Positions 25,201 to 35,100 of a DNA stretch of 64,000 nt are shown one piece after another. Every line of letters begins with the position of its first letter. Position 1 is the first letter of the stretch. The translations under genes and the position numbers were made by a program. A model generated the notes under the pieces. The model did not search any database. It saw only the letters and a list, made by a program, of their open reading frames with translations, and was not told the origin of the DNA. This DNA is from Rhabdornis inornatus (lineage: Eukaryota; Chordata; Aves; Passeriformes; Rhabdornithidae), in assembly GCA_013397075.1 (NCBI GenBank), contig VWZS01009934.1:1054001-1118000 (forward strand). The letters are read 5' to 3'.

Positions 25201-27833
25201 CTGTTACCTTCTGAGACCCACAAAAGAAGATAGGGTATCTCTCAGCTCCATGCCAGGTAGAACCACAAAAGGAGAGAAATTTACCTCTCAAAAGACTCCA
25301 GCAAAAATAAATAATAATGCTAAAATAATAGTAATCATCATCACTGGACTCAAAGAACACCATCCCAGATGGGTAAAGCATGAAGAAGAAGCTGCAGAGT
25401 CTGTGCAGAAAAGATCTTTTTCTGCCATATAGAAGAAAGGATAATAGATCTCTCCATATAAAAGCCCAACCTCCTGCTGGTGGAAGTAAGGATGTTTGGA
25501 TTTGATTAATAACTGCAAAATGCTTTTCTCTCCTTTACAAGAGCCTGTTAATGGTATATTGTTTTCATTATCAGGAGGAGGTATGTCACTGTAGGAAGGA
25601 GCAGCAGTTACATCCCTCCCAAATGCTGCATCAAGGCAGATTGCAACTAAAGCATAGGACTGGAGCCAGAGCTGGTTCCTAGGACACAGCAGGGCAGACA
25701 GGAGAAGCCCATAGATGCCCAGCAAGCCCGCAATTAGAAGTCAATGCTTTTCTTAGCGTCACCACAACAGGGAGCTTTAAGAAAGATAAAAAGCTCACAA
25801 GAGCCATTTATAATTTTGAGGTACTGGTCTGAAAACTTGACAGCTAATACAAGTCCTCTTCTGGCTATATTTTGTACAAAAACCAGGGGTAAAGGAGAAC
25901 CTAGAGAAAGGCAGCAGGCAAGAGAAATTGTTTAATAGGTAAAAAGAAGACTAAAACACGGAAGATAAGAGAGGTACTCTGTATTTTATAAACTGTCAAC
26001 TGGGAAGAAACCTCCAAGTGAAAGTTGAGAGGAAGAAAAGGAACTTGACCATGAACATGAGATGGTGGTGGCAGGAAAGAGTTGAGAGAAGGATGCTCTC
26101 CTGCTGGACTGGCAGAACTCCAAGCTAAAACCATGGTACCAGAGGAGGACAGAATTAATTTATCCTGAAGAGACAAAGGGGTAGTACACTATCTGCCACA
26201 CACACTCTGCAGCACATTTGTGTTATTCTGCTCAGTGGTGACATTAAAACCTGGGCTATCTCCAGGCTGTCATTCAACCGTGGTTAGAAAGAAAATCTCC
26301 AGAAGGTAAAATCTAGTGTAGGAGCAAGCAGCACCACATCCTGGGGAAGTGCAAGGGAAAGATATTTTCACCAGTAGTAGTGATATATATTCATTCAATC
26401 CACAAGTAGATCTTTATGTTGCTGGCCAAAACACAATTCCTAGTTCAAAGCATAGCACTCTGTGATGGATGAAAGAAGCATTTATCTAACATGTTGTACG
26501 TGCAAAATGAAAGTAAAAATAGTTAAACTTCTGGAATTCACTGTATTCCTATCCAAAATTTCAGAAGATTTGATATAATAAAAATATTTACAGAATAAGT
26601 GTGATGAACCAGAGAACTACTGATTCATTCACGCCTGACATAAGAACAAATCTAGCTGCATTAAAATGAGATAATTAAAGTTTCTTTCGATAAATATGAA
26701 CATTTGGAAAGTACACATCAGTAGCTAAAATGTTTACTTTATTGCAATTATTTTCTTCTCCCCATGAGACACCATGTACATATCTAAGGTTGGCATCAGA
26801 CATTAATTACGGGCAGGGAACATTTTGTAGAGGTTAAAAAACAAAAGCTATCTTTGGTGACCACTCTAGATAGCAACAGCAAGCCAAATGGCTCCACTTC
26901 TGGGACACCTCCAAATCAGTTCTCAGCCTATAACATAAGAAAAATGCAAGGCTTTTAAAGGGAAACTCATTTTTCAAATCTTTAATGCAGTTCAAAACAT
27001 TTGTCCTGGTAAGAGATCCAAACAGAAACAAGCTTTCCAATGCTGCTCCTGAGGACCTGGGCCTTGTGTTTCCATTCTGGTCCCAGTCAGAAAGTTTCAG
27101 TGGGTCTGCAGCACTCTGCTTCAGCTTTAGGAGAGCCACAAAAACCAGAGCAGGAGGGAAAAGAAAAGAGCTGGTAAATGCGAACATAGCATTTAAATTA
27201 GGAAAAGTGGGATACAAGGGAAGAACAGGAAACCATCCAGCCACTTGTGAGTCTGCGCAAAGAGAGTCACCAGCCTCGGCAGCACAGCATCCCATGCAGC
27301 TGCCCAGGGCCAGCAAAGGGGTGGTACCACGGGATGAGGTTGGCACTGAGGTGAGATCCAAGTGGCACAGGGCTGAGATGATGGGCAGAGCCCTGCCAGA
27401 GCCAGGAGAGCTTGGTGACGGGCACCTGGACTTCCTGCAGCATGGCAGAAGGGCATGGAAGGACAGCAAGAGCTGGACACAGTGGGGAGGCACCAAGAAC
27501 ATCAGCAAGTGGAGGTCAGGAGCACTTAATCATGAAGCAAAGGGAAGATCCAAAGATCTGCGTGCAGTGGAGAGGGAAAAGTTCATCTGAGTTTTGTAAC
27601 AAAACAACAGGTCAGGCAAAACCACAGCAAGACTTCGAGGGGAAATCCCAACAAGGAGTTATAAGTGTGCTTTGGGAGGAGAGATTGCATTTGTCAAAAA
27701 AAAGATTCCCAATTTCTATCTCATTATTTCCTTTTTCTAATAGTAGAATAGGTGGTTTAAATTTTTTCTTTCTTATTTCAAGCAATGAGAATTTGTTAGC
27801 AGCAATATTTTTCCAAGACAGCTTGGGACATAA

Positions 27834-28055
27834 TCAGAGAATCATAGAATGGTTGGGGTTGGAAGGGACCTTAAAGATCATCTACTTCCAACCCCGACTG
27901 CCATGGGCAGGGGCACCTTCCACTAGACGAGTTTGCTCAAAATTTTATCCAACCTGGCCTTGAAGACTTCTAGGGATGGGCCATTGACAGCTTCTCTGGG
28001 CAACCTGTTCCATTGCTTCAACATTTTCACAGTAAAGAATTTCTTCCTAATAATA
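27834..28055 (-). mobile_element. CR1 LINE, 3' end fragment
   Basis: The left edge is the 3' terminus on the - strand: cagagaatcatagaatggtt, then 'tggaagggaccttaaagatc'. Next come the 'ccatgggcaggggcacctt' block, the 'ccaacctggccttgaag' block and 'ctctgggcaacctgttcca', fading after 'aaagaatttcttcctaata' at about 28053. This is a classic bird CR1 3' UTR, moderately diverged and truncated on its 5' side. Confidence 0.95.
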
Positions 28056-28068
28056 CAACAATTATAAA

Positions 28069-28096
28069 TTCACTTAAGCATGTTCACTTAAGCATG
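28069..28096. repeat. 14-bp tandem duplication next to a CR1
   Basis: The unit ttcacttaagcatg occurs twice in perfect tandem, 13 bases beyond the truncated 5' side of the CR1 at 27834-28055. It could be a repair by-product of that insertion or an unrelated slippage event. Confidence 0.9.
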
Positions 28097-29389
28097 TAAG
28101 AGGGCCTTTTGACATTGAGACCACTCACAAACCTTGTCTCAGGCAACTGTGGCGTATGTGCATGAGCACTGCCCAATTTAATTGTGTGATGGCCTCTGCA
28201 CCTTCTGCTTCACTTTCAGACTCCAATCCCTCAATGCACACACCCTTCTCTTGCCTACCTTCTTGCCAGCAGGTTTCAAGCAACAGGATTTTTCTCATTA
28301 TTTTTTTAAGCTGGAAATGTTGCAGCAAGCCATTTTAATATTATACAGAGTAGTACCAGTGTAACATCAGCAACACTAAATTTTATACGCAAGGCAATTG
28401 AATTCCTACTACAACATATGCATGAAGTTATCAAACAGACAGACCTGACATGTACTGCAGTCATAGATTTTTCAAGGCATTTCCTTGAAATGGATATCCT
28501 TTGTAAAAAAATTAAAGGCCTATTTTCTCTCCACAATAAAATGACAGATATTAGGATTCAATAGAGGTCAGGAAGAAATGAGGTGATTCCCTCACACAAG
28601 AAGGATTTTTTTTTAGATTACCATCAGATGATGCAAACCAATCAAAGTTTTTTTATGCTTTTTTCCCCCCACCTTCGTCTAGAAAAAAGTAATAGAAGTG
28701 TATTTCATAATGGGTGTCAAAGTTCTCATTTCCAAATATCCCAGAAGTGATGGTTTATTTTCCATCCAAAAATAAACACATTGAAATACAGCAGGTAGAA
28801 TAAGCCCAACCAGGAAAGTTGCCACTCCTGTGCAGTCTAGCATTGATTAGCTCCTGAGAGCTCTATAAATACACCTTGGTGACAATACCACCTGAAATAT
28901 CTCACTTGGTGCCATCATCATTTATCAATACTGCATTTTTCCTGCTCTGATTGAGCTATTTTGATGTAACAACAAAATTGTTCTTGAAATATTCAAAACT
29001 CTGATTATTGCAGTTTTCTCAGAAGCATATTTTTTTTTTAATAACTTCTCCTGGTACTGATAACATTTACATTCTCCTTTGGAAGAAAAATATTTGCCTT
29101 CATAGCTTCTCTTTGTATTTTGATTTATTTTATCTTTTTCAACACTGAGCACAGCAAGGAAGAAATATTTGCATGCTAATGAAAATCAAAGGATGAAAGC
29201 CATTAAATCAAACAAAAAATAAAATCATCTCTGGAATTAATGAAACTACTCTTCTTTTACAACATTAATTCAACGCTTTCTTTTGCACACCAGTTGACTA
29301 GTTGTCAACTCTTCCCTTCACCGAAATTATCAAGAGAAACAAACTTCCATGAATTCAACATTGTATTGCTCAATCTTAAAAAAAAAAAA

Positions 29390-29390
29390 N
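29390..29390. other. Ambiguous base (N) between an A-run and a T-run
   Basis: A 12-base A-run (29378-29389) is followed by N, then ac and T9 (29393-29401). A homopolymer sequencing or consensus ambiguity is the likely cause. The local length should not be trusted. Confidence 0.95.
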
Positions 29391-30199
29391 ACTTTTTTTT
29401 TGTATGCAAGGACATATATGTTTTAATTGACAAATTTAGATCATATACCAGTTTTTCTAGGATCATGACTTTTAGGTATGTGTTGCACCCTTATAACTTC
29501 AGAACAAAGCAGAAATTTGAGAAGAGGGACAAAACCATTACAAATACTGTTGCATATTCCAGTTCAATCTAGTCTTATATTGCTATTTACACAGCAATCA
29601 GCTCCCAAATAACTCCAATTAACCTCATGCCTATTTTTGTTTATGGAGAATAGCTGTAAACCTGCTTGGGCTTCCAGCAAAAGGGCCTTAGTGCAAGGGC
29701 AGGCAGTCTGGCATAGCAAACTAATAAAACCTGGATTACTTGTAGCCTCCAAACTGGGCTGCTGGCAGACCAGCAACTTTTGGCCATTGCATTACAAAGT
29801 ATCATTTTAGAAGGCTCCCTGCCTGGGTTTTGTAACAAAATAAACCTCAAATGATTTAAAGGGTGTGTATTCGGCTTTAAAAATGCTATTTACGACTACA
29901 TATTAAGTTGCGTAACTTCTACCTTCAGAATGGGCAATTTCATTACTTTCCCCTATAAAAAGTGGCTTTAATAACTAAGCTTTTAAATTGTTTTCCCATA
30001 ACAAATGAACGACGTTAAAAGGCACTTGTCAGCACTGAAGATCTGGATCCAGTCCCAGAGCAGACATTAAGGACATAGATTAGATCAAGCCAACAAAACA
30101 CTTAAAGCAAAGGTTTTCCCTATTAGCTATAGCAATTTTTAAACGAGATACAGTAATATGATTTTAATGCCAGGTGAATGAGGTCAGACAAAGAAGAAA

Positions 30200-30207
30200 T
30201 GACGTCA
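30200..30207. promoter_or_regulatory. Palindromic CRE motif (TGACGTCA)
   Basis: A full 8-bp CREB/ATF consensus lies in otherwise CpG-poor DNA, close to aggtca at 30181-30186. Only the motif is seen. Binding or enhancer activity is not shown, and a single 8-mer match in 64 kb can arise by chance. Confidence 0.25.
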
Positions 30208-30851
30208 GCAATAACAGGCAAATTTGTACCAATTTCATGTCTACAAATTAGACCAAGCTTTCCTTCAGGAACGATTTATGTCTCAGCATAGAAGAAACCA
30301 AAAGCAAGACACTTCACAACATCAAACTCTTGAGAACAGAGCTACAATACAATGATGTTTGCTATTTCTTATGGGCACATTAAGAAGGAGGATGATAGCA
30401 TCTCTTTCCCAGCTAAAAAGAAAATTTAAAGATAAAAGCAAGAGTTTAGGTCATGAAAACAACCCTCACAGCCTCAGGACAGTAAAGTTGCCTTCCCTAT
30501 TGCTCTTCCTTCAGTTTAAATGAATGTCCTTTTAGCAGCACATTTCTGGGTCATAAATTTCCAATGTCACATGCTACCATGGCACAGACCCAAGAGGTTG
30601 TGCAGCTACCAAAGACATCAATCCCTAGAAGAGCAAGAAAGGAGTTCAGGTCAGGTAACCAAAACCAGTGCAAAACTGTAGGTGCTAGCTGGGTCCAGCT
30701 CCCAGGCCAGCAGGCTCAAGTTTGCGTGGGGAAAAGGGACAAAAGTGCAAGAGAGGTGAGCATACATCTACTCTGACACAGGTGCTGTGCCCACCATGCT
30801 GAGGAACATTAACAGCCAGGACCTGACCACATGTGGTCTGAAAGGCTGATT

Positions 30852-30964
30852 GCAGAATGGTTTGTGTTGGAAAAGACCTCCAGGACCATGGAGTCCAACT
30901 GTTAACCAAATCCACTGCTAAATCACGTCCCTAAGTGCCACATATACACACCTTAAAAATACCT
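30852..30964 (-). mobile_element. CR1 LINE, short 3' end fragment
   Basis: Read on the - strand this is the CR1 terminus: the + strand shows 'cagaatggtttgtgttggaa', 'aagacctccaggaccatgga', 'gtccaactgttaacc' and 'gtccctaagtgccacat', ending near 'aaatacctc'. About 110 bases, heavily 5'-truncated. Confidence 0.9.
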
Positions 30965-32085
30965 CGGCTCTGAATTAAGGATCTTAGCACTCTTAATCTA
31001 ATTAATTGATGTATTATTGTATTCTCTGCCTCTCAAAATACACTACCCAGCCCATCAATTAGCTGATGCCAACTGTCTTCCCTTACTATTTACTTCCATG
31101 TGCACTGTGTATTTGTTGCCTCTACCTCAAAAGAGAACAGGTAGATGGCAAAATATTTTATTCAGTATCTTTATTGGAGATACCAAGTCTAAAATATTCA
31201 AGTTGTCTTAATAGTCAACTGATTTCTCCTCCTCCTCCCAACCCTTTTATTTATACCTTTCTTTTTCTTTCAGTTTAAATAGGTTAGGAATAATTACATC
31301 ATCTTCGTGACCTGCACTACTTCAAGCCATGAATTATTTCTGCTCTTTTCCACTCCATCTCTGTGTTAGCATTTTACTACTCTTAACAGTGCAACATGAA
31401 TGATCAGAAAGCTCCAAACCCAATTTTCATGTACCAGAAACACCTTTCCAATCTCACGTTCTCAAGACTTTGCTTTCCTTTTCAATTTCTGTCACAAACT
31501 CTGCAACAGCTCTCCAAGTACAGAAGAGCATCTCTCTTCTAGATCACCCACAGTTTTACCATTTTGCAGAGCAGAGGGACTATCTGGCATTTGCTTTGTT
31601 CCCTTAACCTCTTCTATGATCAGCAGAGGGACCTGGTGGATGCAACAACACTTACAAGCTTCCCCTGGTGCCACCACCACGTTGCCGCTGTTCACCTCAT
31701 GATTAAATGCAGCCTTTCTGAGGTTTTTCCCTCCTCCATAGAGCTTTACCATGTACTATCTTGGACCCAAACAGGAAGTACTGGTGTAGTTCTGCCACGA
31801 AGCCACATTGGAGGACAAGGATAACTACTTTGGGACCTTCTCTCTCCTGCCAGCAGCAAACCACCTCCCTTGGTCATGACATACCACCACAGTGATTCCA
31901 GCAGTGTTGCACATGGCAAGCAGAGGTTCACAACTCTTGTGGATTCAAAGTGATAGTATGAACCTGGTGGGTGACAACAAAAGCCACCTGTAGGACCTTT
32001 CTGGTCAGTTTTAGCGTCAGCTTGAAGTGTGGTGTTAGTTACCATGCAAAGGGTATTTGTGTGTGATGCAGTGTTTGAGTTGATG
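30965..32085. other. Non-coding DNA, no gene recognised
   Basis: No recognisable exon or repeat family. Overlapping open frames of 64-100 codons on both strands (31400-31824) share the same DNA and have no family resemblance. Confidence 0.55.
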
Positions 32086-32091
32086 GCAGAC

Positions 32092-32146
<55 letters not shown>

Positions 32147-32167
32147 TGCCTTGCCCTTTTGGTCTGC
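32086..32167. repeat. 51-base A-tract flanked by an 11-bp inverted repeat
   Basis: The arms gcagaccaaaa (32086-32096) and ttttggtctgc (32157-32167) are exact reverse complements. Between and overlapping them is an uninterrupted run of 51 A (32093-32143). The A-run is the longest homopolymer in the window. It could be the tail of a retroposed transcript, but no poly(A) signal lies in the preceding 40 bases and the upstream sequence is not recognised. It could also be homopolymer expansion, or partly an assembly artefact. Confidence 0.9.
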
Positions 32168-35100
32168 AACCTTTCAAGTACCTGTTAAAGCTACACCAGC
32201 AGTTTAGATTTGGACCAGATTTCATTCTGTTTAAAGTGAATAAAGGATTTAAGGGAAACAGGTATTTCCGAATTTTGTTTAAAAATTGAAGTATAACCAC
32301 AGCTTCTACATAGATAACTAATTAACACAAAACCCGCAAAATATGTAGTAATCTACTGGGTTACTATAAGACCCAGAAGCCTCAAGTGACACAAATGTGC
32401 CTGCTTGCATTGTCCTTCACTTCTAGAAGTGTGAAATTAAGTAACATTGAAAATGAAACTGAATTGAACAATATGATATTTTTAAAAAATTCAACAGATA
32501 AAGAAATGTGTTTTTTTTTTCTTTTCCTACAGAAGACAGAATTTAATCGTAAAAGGAATCCAGGTGTCTATTCCAATGTTATCATCTCTTGTGAGGCCGA
32601 GAGACCAAGTTTACACCTATGGGGACGTTTAGAGGTTGCAAAGTACACCACTATGTCAAAAGCCAAAAAATAAAAAGGCAACAAAAGTAACAACAACAAC
32701 AAATTATGAGCAGTCAAGAAAGTGTGTGTATGTATAGGTACGTAAGCCACCCACCCCAACTTCTGTCTGCCTTCCTTAGCCAAATGAAACCAGCACAATC
32801 CAACATTAGGACTTGGCAGTGGGGCCCCATGCCCAGGGGGTTTCACCACCCACATCTCACTTCCATGGCTGTCCTCTTCAGCCATGGCTCCTAATCCTTC
32901 TCCCAGCACTGCAGACACGTGGGCAGCCCGGCACCCCACCACAACAGCTGCCCATCTTCACATGGCCAAGGCACCATCTCGCCGCTCCCTCCTGCCACCA
33001 GATGCTTCCCATTAACTTTGTCCACAATCAGCTCACAAGCGTCAACTGGAAGGCCCGGACCCCAAATATTTTACAGATGAAACAACAGCAGGCTCTTTGC
33101 CAATGGCTCAGGCCTGGATCCCAGCCCCTGCTCCACAATTGTCAGGCAACTGGTGGAAAATAAGCCAGGAGCTGTCTGGGGATTTGCACGGGGGATCTCT
33201 TCCACCTCTCAAGGGCAGGCAGCTCTGCAGCCCTCAGCGTAAGCAACGTGAGTGAGAGCAACATTCACAACCCCCTAGTGTCTTTGAGTAATGGCAGAGG
33301 TCTGCAGCACCCCAATGCAGGCAGGGAGGGAGGGGCTGGTGCCTCAGGTGTGCAGTCACACTCAGCCCAGCCATGGTGCCCACCTGCCTCTTTCCTCATC
33401 AGTCTCCAAGTGCTGCAAAGCGCCAGACTGCTCAGGGTAAAAGCTTGTTTAAGTGGCACAAAATGTTCCTTTAAAGAGAGGGAAAAATCACAACCAGACA
33501 AAACCCCACTGTATTAATAATTAAACAGTTCTCAGACAGCCCAGGTCTTCCTCTGTAGGTTTGCTGTTGTGCCTTCTTGACCAAAATTCTGAATTCCTGC
33601 TTCTTCAATATGGAGTAAATAAGTAAATCTGTATTCAGTCTTAAGTATTCAAAAACTTTCTCAAGTTATTCCAGTTTCATAAAAAAACAAAAACAAAAAC
33701 AAATGGAGACATGATAGATTAACTATCAAATATTATTCTATTTTAGTTTAAAATAGTTCAGAATGTGATATCCTTTTTAATAAAAAAAAAATAAGTAGCA
33801 TTTGACAGAGGGTTAAATATCACAAAAATTGAAATACTGAGAAAAAGATAAAAATAGAGGTTGGAATCCCACATGCTTCTTTATGGAAGCCTTACATATT
33901 GGAAGACATTCTGTTGACTGCATATTAATAACCAATATACATTTCAAAATTCATTACTCCAGAAAAGAACCCCACAATTAGTTTTCTAATTTAGATTTTA
34001 TAGATGAACAGGCTGGTTTCCAACATGCCACATCGAACAGTGTGAGAAGAACTAACCACAAAATATTCCAGGATCACATCATTTCCATGCTGGTTTAATT
34101 TATTTTTATCCATGTGTTATTTCAAAAAGTAATCATTTTAGTTTCATGTGCATGTGTAAAACAGACGCAGTGTTTCAGGTTGCCATTCCCATACAGACTG
34201 TACTGGAAAAAGTCTCACTCTAAATAAGCATCAGCAAAAGCAATGCCCATCACAATTCCTTCTCTGTGTCCTTTATCCACACTGCAAGGGCGTTTAAGAA
34301 AAGAAGCTGGAGTCTAATCTTTAAATTAAACACTAGATGGAGCCCACTTCCCAAGACTGAAAAGTGAAAACTCTCCTTGCAGCAAACTCTTACAGCCTAT
34401 TGCAATATCTGGTCATGCATAAACATGACAGGACTCAAACAGCTGCAGTGACTGTGCTTAATGCAAAAATATATACTGTCCAGCAATTATATCTCTGCAT
34501 AAAGAAACAGTCTTCAATACCAGGCAACTGCAAAGGAATTTTTATTCCTTTGCAGATATATTAGTTCGGTGTAAAAGACCCACAATACTTGAAATAAATT
34601 AGGCACACGTGGATTTTTGTAGTATCATTTGACAAACATAATGCTGGGTTGAAAGAACTATGGCCGGGTCTGACATCTCTTTATTTTGACAATAAACTGT
34701 ACTGATTCCAACTGTATGAAAATTTTGCACATGTAAACTAAATGGGAAATTTAGTAAACTAAATGTAAATTAAATGGGAAGAATCCTTTTTCAGTTGGTT
34801 TGGATAAGCTGTAGCAAGAAGGCTCATTTGTGACATTTGATAAAATGCCACCTCTCTCAAAAGAAACATACCACACATTCAACAAGAGATAAGTGAGCTT
34901 TGGTGTTAAAAATAGGATACAACAACACCAAACCTCAGCACAACTATTCTAGTGAGAAAGAAAAATGGAAAAAAAGAGCCAAGTTGCCAAGATCCAAACT
35001 AAGCAGCCTCATGGATACTGGATAAACCATTTATCCCAGGCTCCACCACAAACAACTGCCAGTTCTGCAGTATTTTGGCCCCACTCTGGACTGGCTTCAC

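Larger units (their letters stand above)
18541..27833. other. Non-coding DNA, no gene recognised
   Basis: A long AT-rich stretch with small A/T low-complexity patches (about 20604-20619, 22390-22450 and 24401-24420). No exon is recognised. Two overlapping open frames on opposite strands, 26834-27508 (-) and 26985-27590 (+), are the longest outside CpG islands, but neither resembles a known protein. The 145-codon frame at 25288-25725 (-) is hydrophobic at both ends and also unrecognised. Bases 18550-18800 may be a further decayed CR1 extension, but similarity is too weak to claim. Confidence 0.55.
28097..30851. other. Non-coding DNA, no gene recognised
   Basis: AT-rich sequence with no recognisable exon or repeat family. 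It contains the only ambiguous base of the window (29390) and a perfect CRE-type site at 30200-30207. Confidence 0.6.

Noticed and set aside
27412..27963. 183-codon + strand frame
   Set aside because: Its last third is simply antisense CR1 3' UTR (27834 onward), so the open frame is accidental.
32029..32289. Frame with a long poly-lysine stretch
   Set aside because: The lysines come from the 51-base A-tract. There is no coding context.
32508..32673. Pyrimidine tract plus AG followed by a 47-codon frame ending at 32673
   Set aside because: It looks like a last exon, but the peptide has no recognisable homologue and no upstream partner exon. T-runs of this kind are common in the window.
34528..34555. 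Hairpin considered as a microRNA precursor
   Set aside because: The stem is 12 bp, far below the roughly 30 bp needed for a pre-miRNA, and flanking bases do not extend the pairing.
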